34,931 bases of DNA from an uncultured Clostridiaceae bacterium (lineage in GTDB: Bacteria; Bacillota; Clostridia; TANB77; CAG-508), in contig CAMXOP010000004.1 in NCBI GenBank assembly GCA_947245665.1, forward strand, positions 1-34,931, written 5' to 3'. Position 1 is the first letter of the stretch. Each line of letters begins with the position of its first letter. The position numbers and the translations under genes are program-made. Shown piece after piece: positions 1-8,306 of this stretch. The notes below the pieces were generated by a model. That model searched no databases and was not told where the DNA came from. It worked only from the letters and a program-made list of their open reading frames with translations.

Positions 1-121
1 ATAATTTATTATACACTCTCTCATAAAATGTGTCCATATATCTATTCTAACACCATATACTATATAAAAAATTTGTCGAACTTTGTAAATCGATTGTATT
101 TCTTAATTTATTTAATAATAA

Positions 122-163
122 AAAAATAGAATATCTCTAATTGATTTAGATTATTCTATTTTT
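122..163 (-). terminator. Rho-independent terminator after the ArsC-like gene
   Basis: A 12-bp perfect inverted repeat (122-133 with 152-163, AAAAATAGAATA type) begins 8 bases past the stop codon of the ArsC-like gene. The A/T-rich arms supply a U-run in either direction, so it may work both ways. The 120 bases to its left hold no gene that I can see. Confidence 0.6.
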
Positions 164-171
164 ATTAACTA

Positions 172-522
172 TTATTTTAAATTCCACTTTTTTTCTTTAA
201 AACCAATTAATATTTCTTTATCAGTTATTAATATCGGTCTTTTTATTAACATTCCATCACTTGCTAATAATTCTATCTTTTCTTTATAGGTCATATTTAG
301 TAATTTGTCTTTTAAGTTTAATTCTTTATATTTTAGTCCACTTGTATTAAACCATTTTTTTATATCTTGTCCACTCTTTTGTATCCACTGTATTAATTCT
401 TCTACTGTTGGTGTTTCAGTAACAATATTTCTTTCTATAAATTCAATGTTATTTTGTTCTAGCCATTTTTTTGCTTTTTTACATGTAGAACATTTTGGAT
501 ATTGGATAAATATATTTTTCAT
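172..522 (-). CDS. ArsC/Spx-family thioredoxin-fold protein
   Basis: The 116-residue protein has the size and pattern of the arsenate reductase-like family (ArsC/Spx/MgsR/YffB). It has a CxxC motif in the N-terminal YPKCSTCKKAKKWL stretch (Cys11 and Cys14), the typical middle part with WFNTSG and YKEL, and a C-terminal KRPILI motif that matches the conserved R-P of the family. Members are either thiol-dependent reductases or RNA polymerase-binding regulators of the Spx type. The CxxC motif and the lack of neighbouring ars genes do not decide between these, so I leave the symbol empty. The ATG is preceded by AGGAGA, which lies inside the 3' end of the upstream inositol monophosphatase remnant, and the two overlap by ATGA. 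This suggests the pair was once translationally coupled. A terminator follows at once. Confidence 0.8.
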   Translation of the reverse strand: MKNIFIQYPKCSTCKKAKKWLEQNNIEFIERNIVTETPTVEELIQWIQKSGQDIKKWFNTSGLKYKELNLKDKLLNMTYKEKIELLASDGMLIKRPILITDKEILIGFKEKKWNLK

Positions 523-852
523 TTTTCTTCTCCTATTATATTATAATTTTTATTTTCTAAATGTCTTTTTATTATTCTAATTACTTCACTGTGTACTTTT
601 CCATTACTAATAACTGCTCCATTTATATTTTTATTATATCTTGTTCTTTTCTCTACATACACAATGTGTTGGATATTTTTATTTAACTTTTTTCTATTAG
701 ATAAGAATTTATTTCTTTATCTGCTAGAGTAACTATTGTTTTATCTCCTTTTATGTTGAAATATCTTTTCTTGCAAAATATTCTCTCATTATACTTCCTG
801 CTTCTTTTGCTATTTCTATTGCAAATTGTAGGTATCTTTCATTTTCTTGCAT
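519..852 (-). pseudogene. Inositol monophosphatase family remnant (frameshifted, internally deleted)
   Basis: Reading the minus strand from an ATG at 850-852 gives MQENERYLQFAIEIAKEAGS followed by IMREYFARKDIST and a stop at 751. This is a typical N-terminus of the SuhB/inositol monophosphatase family. In the next frame the match continues as KGDKTIVTLADKEINSYLIE. After another shift comes YPTHCV followed by REKNK, which corresponds to the YPTHGVYGEEK region just before the catalytic site. The remaining bases encode NINGAVISNGKVHSEVIRII, which resembles the C-terminal end of the family, and stop at 519-521. The whole catalytic core (DPIDGT and WDIAAG motifs) is missing. The gene therefore carries several frameshifts plus an internal deletion and cannot make an enzyme. 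Its stop overlaps the start of the ArsC-like gene, as expected of a former operon partner. The family call is from motif recall, not a search. Confidence 0.7.
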
Positions 853-873
853 CTCTTCTTCTATTTAGTTATT

Positions 874-1167
874 TTAGTTTGTTTTCTAGTATTAAATTAA
901 TACAAATAAAAATACTTAATAATTTTATTATGAATAATCTTCATATTCTACTATACTTAAATTAATACGATATGATTTTAAAATATAAACAAACGTGGTT
1001 TCAACTTCATATTCTACTATACTTAAATTAATACTTGCGGGTGTAACTGAACTAGTTAAAGCATCTATAATCTTCATATTCTACTATACTTAAATTAATA
1101 CCTTGTATCTAACAGTATTTGCCAAATCCAATTGCTCCTTCATATTCTACTATACTTAAATTAATAC
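874..1167 (-). CRISPR. CRISPR array 1 (four intact repeats plus one degenerate)
   Basis: Four identical 30-nt repeats lie at 939-968, 1005-1034, 1072-1101 and 1138-1167. On the minus strand each begins GTATTAATTTAAG and ends TAGAATATGAAG. The three spacers are 36, 37 and 36 nt and unrelated to each other. A degenerate repeat at 874-903 keeps only the GTATTAATTTAA-like end, with a 35-nt spacer between it and the first intact repeat. Decay at the left end and a leader-like flank at the right end say that the array is transcribed leftwards. Repeat length, spacer length and the A/T-rich form ending in a GAAT(A/G)-T-(A/G)-AAG pattern fit clostridial type I-B arrays, which is an inference. No cas genes are in the window, so the array is an orphan here and would depend on Cas proteins encoded elsewhere. 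Confidence 0.93.
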
Positions 1168-1345
1168 TGGCTCTCAAAAAAGCTACTTTTATTAGGCTAT
1201 CCAACTAGTTTTTCTGTCGATCTATTCATATATACTATCATACTAATAATAAAAATTCAACAATTTAATAATAATCCTTATATTTCAATATTTTCCTTTT
1301 CTGTCGTACTCCTATACTTTTTACATTAATACACATCGACAGATT
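1168..1345 (-). promoter_or_regulatory. Probable leader of CRISPR array 1
   Basis: The flank right of the last intact repeat contains AAGCTACTTTTATTA at 1180-1194. A similar AAACTATTTTTATTA lies at the same distance from array 2, which marks both as leaders. Further out, a TTTTTCTGTCGA-like motif occurs at 1209-1220 and 1297-1306, and inverted at 1336-1344 (TCGACAG). No ORF is visible here. From 1346 to 1558 the sequence is plain AT-rich DNA with nothing I can identify. Confidence 0.55.
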
Positions 1346-1558
1346 TTTTATAACATTTCTAACTACTTCCATATCGTTTTATATTGTTTATGATTTTTTA
1401 TTTGTGTTACTTGATTACTTAATTGTTTTGTAATTTTTAACAAAATATAGTTTTTACTATATTTCTACAAAATGTATTTCTAAATTATCTTTTTTTATTC
1501 TATTCATTATCTATAATATTTTTGATAATTATAAATGTATTTTTACTATTATATAAAA

Positions 1559-1599
1559 TTTACTATAATTTGATATTTTAGATATCAAATTATAGTAAA
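1559..1599 (-). terminator. Terminator after hsdR (18-bp perfect stem)
   Basis: Arms 1559-1576 and 1582-1599 are perfectly complementary over 18 bp with a 5-nt loop. The hairpin sits 7 bases past the hsdR stop. Tracts of T follow on both strands (TTTTTT on plus, a shorter one on minus), so it could also stop transcription coming from the left. It separates the restriction operon from the CRISPR leader. Confidence 0.8.
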
Positions 1600-1606
1600 T
1601 ACTTTT

Positions 1607-4600
1607 TTATGCTAATTTTTCTGCATTTTCATTAATTGCTTCAATATCGCTTTTTATTTCTTTAAATAAATCTATATTATTTTCAAATAATTCATAAACT
1701 TGTCCTTCTGTATTAAAAGGTTGCTTAGTAAGTTTTTCCATTTCTATTGTTCCATTTTTTATAACATAATCTATTAATAACTTTACAAAGTTAATTTGTT
1801 TTATATTTAATCTATTGTCATTAATATATTTATAAAAAATATCCTTTACAACATTTTTATCTAATCCTACAATATTTCTAACTGCTTTTATAATATTGGT
1901 ATCTCCAAATTCTTCTGCATATTCTTTATTATTTCCTAGTTCTTCAAATAGAACTTTTTCTAAGTTTTCTTTGTCTTGTTCTGTTAATCTTATATTATGT
2001 TTTATTTTCCATATTATTAAACTTTCTGATTTTCCATCTAAATACTTCTCTAGTTTTTTTCTATAATTACTAAAGTTATTTCCTATACTTACATCTACAT
2101 ATTCTTCGTTAATATCTTCTAATATATCTACAAAGTCTGTGTCTACTGACTTTCTACGATATGGCTCTATGAATTGAATTAGATTTCGTAATTCTTTTCT
2201 TATTTTTTCTATTTCCCAAAAGTTTGCTTCTTTTATATATATTGTTTCTGCTACTTTTGATATTAATTCTTGTTTTTCTCTAACTTGTGGTATTGTTCCT
2301 AATTCTTCTAGTTCTCTTACAAGGCGTATTATTGCATTTTCACACTTTAATGTTTTTTCCTTCTTTATTTTTTTTACTTGTAATTGATATAATAGATTAT
2401 CAAATCTTTTTGCTTCTTCATTATCTTCTATTGATGGAAATAGTTCTATTAAATTGTCTTTTATATCTGCTAAATCTATTACTGATATATATCTCCAATT
2501 TTCTTCTCTAGAATATCTCTCTATATAATAAATTTTATTTTTTACCATGAAACTTTCTTTATTTAGTTTTCTTATTGCTTCAATAAATTCATTAATTAAT
2601 TCTTTTCTATATTCGCAATATTTTTCATCACTTTGATACTTCATATGTTGTAGTTCAACTATTAAATCTAATTTATATCTATAAATTTTCTCTGTTAAAC
2701 TTACTTCTATTCCTGCTTCTATTCCTTTTTGATTTTCAGAAAAGAATTCAAAATTTTTACAATAATCAAATATATAAAATTCTTTTTTGTGTAGTCCAAT
2801 TCCAAATAAATCCTTACATAGCCTTGTTCCTCTACCTATCATCTGCCAAAATTTTATTTTTGACTTTACAGGTCTGAAAAATACTAAATTTAATATTTCA
2901 GGGATATCTACTCCTGTATCTAGCATATCTACTGATACTGCTATTTGAGGCCATTTATCTTTATTTGAAAATTCTTCAATTATTGTCTCATTATATTCTA
3001 CTTCATTATCTATTAGTTTAGCAAATTCTCCTTTATATTTAGGATATAGTTCATTAAATACATCTACTATTCTCTGTGCATGTTTATGATTTCTAGCAAA
3101 TATTATGGTTTTTCCTAATTCATCTCCACCTTTAACTTTTAATCCTTTTTGCATTAAGAGCTCTATTAGTTTTTTTATAGTGTCTTTATTAAATAACCAT
3201 TTATTTATTGCTTCAGCTCCTATTTCTCCTGGTATGTTTTCTTCATTGTCTGCAAATGTATTTTCATATTGTTCTTTTTCTTCATCACTTAATTCTGAAT
3301 ATTTAATTCCTCTATTCATAAAATTTGTGCTCGTTTTTATTGTATGGTATTGTACTAAATATTTTTCCTTTACAGCCTTTTCATATTCATACACATATGT
3401 TGGTACATTATTTTCAATTTCGAAAAATGTATATGTATTTTTATCTACATCGTTTCTTGGTGTTGCTGTTAAACCTACAACTAATGAATCAAAATATTTA
3501 AATATTGCTTGATATTTTTTGTATATACTTCTATGTGCTTCATCTACAATAATCAAATCAAAATGACCTGGCGTGAATAGCTTGTTTCCTGTTTTATTTT
3601 TAGTTGTGTCTATACTATTTATCATTGTTTGATATGTCGAAAATACTATTCTGGCTTCTTCAGGATTATCTGTTGTTTTTAATAAATTACATGTTGATAT
3701 ATTAGGTAATAATTTATTAAAACTGTTTTTTGCTTGTTTTACAAGCACTGTTCTATCTGCTAAGAATAGTACATTTTTTACCCATTCTTTATCAGTTAAA
3801 ACATCTACTATTGATATTGCTGTTCTAGTCTTTCCTGTTCCTGTTGCCATTACTAATAGTGCTTTTCTATGCCCTTCTTCAAATGTTTCACATACACTTT
3901 TTATGGCTTCTAATTGATATTCTCTATTTGTGATTTTATCATCTACAAATATATGCTCTAAGTTTTGTCTGTTTTCTCTTCTATTTATAAGTAGTTGTAA
4001 TTCGTTTTGTGTATAGAATCCTGAAACTTTTCTAGGTGGATAATTTTTATCATCCCACATATATATTTCAAATCCATTTGTATAATATATAACTGGTCTT
4101 TGATGATATTCACTTTCTATACAATCTGCATATAATTTTGCTTGATTTTGGCCTACTCTAGGATCTACACTTGTCTTTTTTGCTTCTACTACTGCTAATG
4201 GCAAACCATTTTTGGCAAATAATACATAATCAGCATATCCTGTACCTTTATTATTAGGCATTCCTGATAATTTTAGTTCTTCTGTAATATTAGTATCAAA
4301 ATCCCAACCAGCAAGCTTCAATTCTAAGTCTATATATCTTTTTCTAGTTTCACTTTCTGATATATTTTTAATTTTAAATGTATAATTTGATTTTTTGTCC
4401 TCACGCTTTTGGGTTAATTTTTCTCTTTGAATTGTATTTTTGCTTCTTATTTCTTCAATTTTTATATCATTTTTATCAAGTTCACTAAATAAATTTGTAT
4501 CTTCTGGTAATGCATTATATAATATACAATCATGTGGTAGAATTTCTTCATTAAATTCTTTTTCTTCAAAATTGTCAGAATAACAATATGCTATCCATTG

Positions 4601-4954
4601 CATAAAGTTATATAAATATCTTAATGAAAGAATCGCATCTTCTCTCGATATTTTTCTATTATTATGTACTGCATAGTTTCCTAATTTTATTATATATTCA
4701 ATTTGATTTAATAACTTTTCATCTATTATATTTTTAAATGTTATTTCATGCACTAGTGCAGATAAATTGTTTTGATATGGTACTTTTAGGTCATTATCAT
4801 TTGCATATAGCCATTTTACTCCTAGTTCTAATGCTCTTCTTGATAATATACTACATGTTACTGTATTTAACCCTATTCCATTTTCTGCTTCACAGCATGC
4901 GTCTGAAAAATTATTGAATATTTGGTTTTGTTTTAAAAAATCAAAATTTGACAT
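1607..4954 (-). CDS. hsdR: Type I restriction enzyme, R subunit (HsdR)
   Basis: The 1115-residue protein is the translocase/nuclease subunit of a type I restriction system. Residues 1-125 form a DUF4145-like helical domain (ALELGVKWLY and NYAVHNN). Next is the PD-(D/E)XK nuclease domain with GTGYADYVLF (Asp242) and VVEAKK (Glu257, Lys259). The SF2 motor follows, with Walker A ATGTGKTR at 370-377, DEAH at 471-474, GLTATP, and motif VI in WQMIGRGTRL. The C-terminal region is helical and EcoEI-like. All key residues are present, so the subunit should be active with HsdM and HsdS. It cuts unmodified DNA far from the recognition site after ATP-driven translocation. The ATG is preceded by AGAGGAAA. 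The gene is the last of the hsdMSR operon, 86 bp after hsdS, and ends at a strong hairpin. Confidence 0.96.
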   Translation of the reverse strand: MSNFDFLKQNQIFNNFSDACCEAENGIGLNTVTCSILSRRALELGVKWLYANDNDLKVPYQNNLSALVHEITFKNIIDEKLLNQIEYIIKLGNYAVHNNRKISREDAILSLRYLYNFMQWIAYCYSDNFEEKEFNEEILPHDCILYNALPEDTNLFSELDKNDIKIEEIRSKNTIQREKLTQKREDKKSNYTFKIKNISESETRKRYIDLELKLAGWDFDTNITEELKLSGMPNNKGTGYADYVLFAKNGLPLAVVEAKKTSVDPRVGQNQAKLYADCIESEYHQRPVIYYTNGFEIYMWDDKNYPPRKVSGFYTQNELQLLINRRENRQNLEHIFVDDKITNREYQLEAIKSVCETFEEGHRKALLVMATGTGKTRTAISIVDVLTDKEWVKNVLFLADRTVLVKQAKNSFNKLLPNISTCNLLKTTDNPEEARIVFSTYQTMINSIDTTKNKTGNKLFTPGHFDLIIVDEAHRSIYKKYQAIFKYFDSLVVGLTATPRNDVDKNTYTFFEIENNVPTYVYEYEKAVKEKYLVQYHTIKTSTNFMNRGIKYSELSDEEKEQYENTFADNEENIPGEIGAEAINKWLFNKDTIKKLIELLMQKGLKVKGGDELGKTIIFARNHKHAQRIVDVFNELYPKYKGEFAKLIDNEVEYNETIIEEFSNKDKWPQIAVSVDMLDTGVDIPEILNLVFFRPVKSKIKFWQMIGRGTRLCKDLFGIGLHKKEFYIFDYCKNFEFFSENQKGIEAGIEVSLTEKIYRYKLDLIVELQHMKYQSDEKYCEYRKELINEFIEAIRKLNKESFMVKNKIYYIERYSREENWRYISVIDLADIKDNLIELFPSIEDNEEAKRFDNLLYQLQVKKIKKEKTLKCENAIIRLVRELEELGTIPQVREKQELISKVAETIYIKEANFWEIEKIRKELRNLIQFIEPYRRKSVDTDFVDILEDINEEYVDVSIGNNFSNYRKKLEKYLDGKSESLIIWKIKHNIRLTEQDKENLEKVLFEELGNNKEYAEEFGDTNIIKAVRNIVGLDKNVVKDIFYKYINDNRLNIKQINFVKLLIDYVIKNGTIEMEKLTKQPFNTEGQVYELFENNIDLFKEIKSDIEAINENAEKLA

Positions 4955-5040
4955 GTTTATTTTCCTCTTATTATATATTTTTTGATATATTATTATACCT
5001 TATCACTTAATTAAATTTTATTAATATTACTAAATTTTAC

Positions 5041-6141
5041 TTATTTAAAATATTTATTCATTAAGCTTTCTTGTAATTTTTGCATTTCTACTAAAGTATT
5101 TTTTATTTCAATTTTCTGTTTATTGATTTTATCAACCAAATATGCAAATTCATTTTGTAGTTTTATTGGTGGCACTCCTATCTTATAATCTTTTAAAAAT
5201 TTTATTGGTACTCTTTTTTGTCCTGCACTTCCTGTCATGTTTATTCCCGCTTCTTTTCTAAATGAATCCAATGTTGTTAAAGTATATAACCAAATACTAT
5301 TTACTTTTTCTTTTGGTCTTATAACATGAAATTCTGTAGAACCAAATCCTATTTTATTTTTCAGTCTTACTGCAACTGCTCCTTTTCCATTTTCCATACA
5401 TGGCGTAATTTTAGCAAATAAAATATCATTTTCTCTAAAATATGTAAATTTGTTTCTTACCTCATCTAGATATTTTATTTCACTTACATTAATCTCTCCA
5501 TTTTCTGAGACTGATTGCATTGGAATAAACGATACTTCTATATTATCAATATTTAATAATTCACTTTTTTTAGGATTCAATTCACAAATATCTCCAATCT
5601 TTTGTACATCTTTCCATCCCTTATTGTTTAATTTTAGATCTCCAAACATATTTATAAATTTAGTCTTACTAAATTTTTCTAAGTCTTGTATTTGTTTTTT
5701 CTTTATATCTATTATCTCTTGAACTTTATCTAATTGTTTTACAATCTCTACTTGCATATTTAAATTATATATTGGAATACTTAAATTATTTATATAATCC
5801 TTTGAAATATGTTTTATACTTGCTCCCTTAAACCCTCTTTCTAATATAGAAATATTATTTCTAAAATATAAATATATCAGCTTTGTATTAAATCTACTAT
5901 CTACTTTTACCACAAAATTATCTGCTGATGTTGAAAACTTTTCATTACAATAATTAATTGTAGCTTTTCCACCTGTTCCAAAAATTAAACATTCTCCATC
6001 ATATGTAAATTTATCTATATATTTATTTTGTATATTACTACTAGTAAAAAATTTATATTTTCCCACTTGTTTTCCGTCTCCTGCCTTAAACTTTGATTTA
6101 GGTAGATATTCAAAAATTTCCTCTAATTTTATTTTCTCCAT
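5041..6141 (-). CDS. hsdS: Type I restriction enzyme, specificity subunit (HsdS)
   Basis: The 366-residue protein has the expected layout of two target recognition domains. The first covers roughly residues 1-125 (ending GASIKHISKDYINNLSIPI). A conserved helix follows at about 130-165, with QVEIVKQLDKVQEIIDIKKK. The second covers about 175-320, with GSAGQKRVPIKFLKDYKIGV, and the second conserved helix is at 325-366. The two recognition domains determine the bipartite DNA target, which cannot be read from the sequence. It is slightly short but complete. Its ATG overlaps the hsdM stop (TAATG), and GAGGAAAT is the ribosome-binding site, so translation is coupled. No second hsdS, half-gene or recombinase is nearby, so there is no sign of phase-variable shuffling. 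Confidence 0.95.
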   Translation of the reverse strand: MEKIKLEEIFEYLPKSKFKAGDGKQVGKYKFFTSSNIQNKYIDKFTYDGECLIFGTGGKATINYCNEKFSTSADNFVVKVDSRFNTKLIYLYFRNNISILERGFKGASIKHISKDYINNLSIPIYNLNMQVEIVKQLDKVQEIIDIKKKQIQDLEKFSKTKFINMFGDLKLNNKGWKDVQKIGDICELNPKKSELLNIDNIEVSFIPMQSVSENGEINVSEIKYLDEVRNKFTYFRENDILFAKITPCMENGKGAVAVRLKNKIGFGSTEFHVIRPKEKVNSIWLYTLTTLDSFRKEAGINMTGSAGQKRVPIKFLKDYKIGVPPIKLQNEFAYLVDKINKQKIEIKNTLVEMQKLQESLMNKYFK

Positions 6142-7595
6142 TATAATATTTCCTCTAACTCCTTAAATTTTTGCTTAATTTCTTCTTCCATTTCCATTAT
6201 TCTTTTAAGTATTACTTCTGGCTTTTCATATTCTTTCTTTTCTACAACAATTTCTTTATATTTATTAATAGACAAATCATAATCATTTTCCACTATTTCT
6301 TCTTTAGTTACAAAAAATGATTTTTCTGTTCTTTTTCTATTTTGTTCTTGCTCTGTTTCTCTATTATTAAATCTTTCTATGATATCAGGTATATCATTTT
6401 CTTTTATTGGTTGTCTTTGGTCATCTAAACTAAATCCATCTGCTGTCATATCATAAAACCATACTTTGTCTGTTCCTCCTTGTGTTGTTTTTGTAAATAT
6501 CATTATTGCTGTTGATACTCCCGCATATGGTTTGAATACTCCACTTGGCATTGATATTATTGCTTCTAATTTATGTCTTTCTATTATTTCTTTTCTTATT
6601 TGCTTATGTGCTTTTGAACTTCCAAATAATACTCCATCTGGAACTATTGATGCACATCTTCCTCCTATTTTTAATGTCCTTAAAAATAGTGCTAAAAATA
6701 GTAATTCTGTTTTCTTTGTTTTTGTTATTGCTAATAAGTCTTTTGCTGTTCTTTCTGAATCTATTGAACCTTTAAATGGTGGATTTGCTAAAATTAATGT
6801 GTATTTACCGCTATCTTCATTATCTTCTGAAAGAGAATCTTTGTACATTATATTTGGATTTTCTATACCATGTTGCATTAAGTTCATGGCTCCTATTCTA
6901 AGCATTGTTCTATCCATATCAAACCCATAAAACATTGTATTATTAAAATGTTCTGATAAATTATTTGATAAAAATAACTTATCATCTTTTTTTCTTAAGT
7001 ATTCACCTGCTTCAACTAAAAAACCTGCTGTTCCACAAGCTGGGTCTGCTATTACATCTGTTGGTATTGGTTTCATTAATTCTACAATCATTCTTATAAT
7101 GTGCCTTGGTGTTCTAAATTGACCATTTACACCTGCTTGACTTAATTTTGAAAGCAAATATTCATATATATCTCCTTTTGTATCTCTTTCTTTCATTTCT
7201 AGTTTGTCCATTGCAGTAACAACTTTTTGTAACATTATAGGTGTTGGAATTATAAATATTGCATCTTCCATATATTTAGCATATCCCGATTCTTTATCTT
7301 TTGCTAGGTTTTTAATAAATGGAAATACTTCTTGACTTACAATATTAAACATTTTTTCTGCTGGGTAATCTTTAAATTTGCTCCACCTGCAGTTTTGGTG
7401 CTCACTATCAAATATTCTCTTTGTTTTTATTCCTAATAACAAATCGTTCTTTTCGTGTGATATTTCCATATCATCTAGCCCTTTTACAAACAAAAGGTAT
7501 GTTATTTGTTCTATTACTGTAAGTGGATTTGTTACTCCACCTTCCCAGAAGTTTGTCCATATTCTATCTATTATAGTTCTTATTGAATTATCCAC
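6141..7595 (-). CDS. hsdM: Type I restriction enzyme, methyltransferase subunit (HsdM)
   Basis: The 484-residue N6-adenine methyltransferase has an N-terminal HsdM helical domain (RIWTNFWEGGVTNPLTVIEQ), QFRTPRHI, the SAM-binding motif DPACGTAGF at residues 184-192 and the catalytic NPPF at 271-274. Its length is typical for HsdM. It methylates the HsdS target, protecting host DNA, and joins HsdR to form the nuclease. Translation starts at a GTG (7593-7595), preceded at good distance by AGGGAGG (7603-7609); no in-frame ATG lies upstream. The C-terminus is a Glu/Lys-rich coiled coil. It is the first gene of the operon, and a plausible promoter lies 40-68 bp upstream. Confidence 0.96.
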   Translation of the reverse strand: MDNSIRTIIDRIWTNFWEGGVTNPLTVIEQITYLLFVKGLDDMEISHEKNDLLLGIKTKRIFDSEHQNCRWSKFKDYPAEKMFNIVSQEVFPFIKNLAKDKESGYAKYMEDAIFIIPTPIMLQKVVTAMDKLEMKERDTKGDIYEYLLSKLSQAGVNGQFRTPRHIIRMIVELMKPIPTDVIADPACGTAGFLVEAGEYLRKKDDKLFLSNNLSEHFNNTMFYGFDMDRTMLRIGAMNLMQHGIENPNIMYKDSLSEDNEDSGKYTLILANPPFKGSIDSERTAKDLLAITKTKKTELLFLALFLRTLKIGGRCASIVPDGVLFGSSKAHKQIRKEIIERHKLEAIISMPSGVFKPYAGVSTAIMIFTKTTQGGTDKVWFYDMTADGFSLDDQRQPIKENDIPDIIERFNNRETEQEQNRKRTEKSFFVTKEEIVENDYDLSINKYKEIVVEKKEYEKPEVILKRIMEMEEEIKQKFKELEEIL

Positions 7596-7634
7596 TATAT
7601 ATAATCCTCCCTATTTATATTTATTATATAGTAT

Positions 7635-7663
7635 TTTATATCATAAATTTTTTTATATAACAA
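7635..7663 (-). promoter_or_regulatory. hsdM: Candidate promoter of the hsdMSR operon
   Basis: On the minus strand a TTGTTA box (7658-7663) and a TATAAA box (7635-7640) are 17 bp apart, upstream of the AGGGAGG site. In such AT-rich DNA chance matches are common, so this is only a candidate. Between this point and 7800 I see no gene. Confidence 0.4.
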
Positions 7664-7802
7664 TATAATTTGTAGTGTTTTGCTATTTTTTGTAAATAAA
7701 TGTTAAAATTATATTTGTATCATTTAATATATTAAAATAATTTTATATTTATAATATACTAATACTTTTAAAGTTTTTAATAGCATTTATATTCTGGATA
7801 TT

Positions 7803-8096
7803 TATTACATTCTACCATACTTAAATTAATAATAGTATAATTCTTCTTATTAAATCTTTTTGGTCTTTATTTATATTCTACTATATTTAATTTAATACTA
7901 ACATATTTCTTTTGCTGTAACATTAGAGTCTTGCTTTACATTCTACTATATTTAAATTAATACCAATGTTTTGACGTAATAGAATGTAAAACATTTTTCT
8001 TTACATTCTACTATATTTAAATTAATACCCTCTTATTTTTGCGTAAATTTCAGGTGTTATAGTGTCCTTTACATTCTACTATGTTTAAATTAACAC
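7803..8096 (-). CRISPR. CRISPR array 2 (five repeats, partly degenerate)
   Basis: Five 30-nt repeat units lie at 7803-7832, 7869-7898, 7934-7963, 7999-8028 and 8067-8096. The two identical central ones read, on the minus strand, GTATTAATTTAAA at the start and TAGAATGTAAAG at the end. They differ from array 1 at only 3 of 30 positions. The leftmost unit has about five changes, the second three and the rightmost two, so the array is small and partly decayed. Spacers are 36, 35, 35 and 38 nt. Strand and orientation match array 1, with the leader on the right. No cas gene adjoins it. The spacer at 7964-7998 contains TAGAATGTAAA, a perfect inverted copy of the repeat end (see findings). Confidence 0.92.
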
Positions 8097-8248
8097 TAGT
8101 TATCTTAAAACTATTTTTATTAAAATTTTACACTATGTATTCTGTTTATTATTTATATAAATTTAATATGTATTTCATTTTTATTCTATGTATATATTTT
8201 ATCATAATTTATAGTCATATTTTATCAAAATTTGTAATTAAATATAAA
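8097..8248 (-). promoter_or_regulatory. Probable leader of CRISPR array 2
   Basis: Right of the last repeat, AAACTATTTTTATTA (8108-8122) resembles the array 1 flank at nearly the same distance, about a dozen bases from the repeat. The rest, up to the terminator at 8250, is extremely A/T-rich with no ORF. It lacks the CTGTCGA motif seen beside array 1. Confidence 0.45.
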
Positions 8249-8249
8249 A

Positions 8250-8294
8250 AAACAAAATAATTTTGTAATTTCTACATACAATATTATTTTGTTT
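8250..8294 (-). terminator. Terminator after the DUF5655 gene
   Basis: AAACAAAATAAT (8250-8261) pairs perfectly over 12 bp with 8283-8294. On the minus strand a T-run follows the stem. It ends the nuclease-like gene and insulates the CRISPR leader. Confidence 0.75.
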
Positions 8295-8306
8295 ATATTT
8301 CTAAAT

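Noticed and set aside
753-965. Plus-strand open frame rich in Leu and Phe
   Set aside because: No ribosome-binding site; it lies opposite the inositol monophosphatase remnant and runs into CRISPR repeats.
1168-1607. cas genes or a tracrRNA beside the arrays
   Set aside because: No open frame of Cas type is present and no anti-repeat beyond the 11-nt match inside the spacer of array 2.
2287-3512. Several plus-strand open frames inside hsdR
   Set aside because: They lie opposite a perfectly conserved long gene and have the Leu/Phe/Ser composition typical of antisense frames in AT-rich DNA.
5041-6141. Possible phase-variable hsdS
   Set aside because: No second hsdS, half-copy, recombinase or long inverted repeat is seen near the gene.
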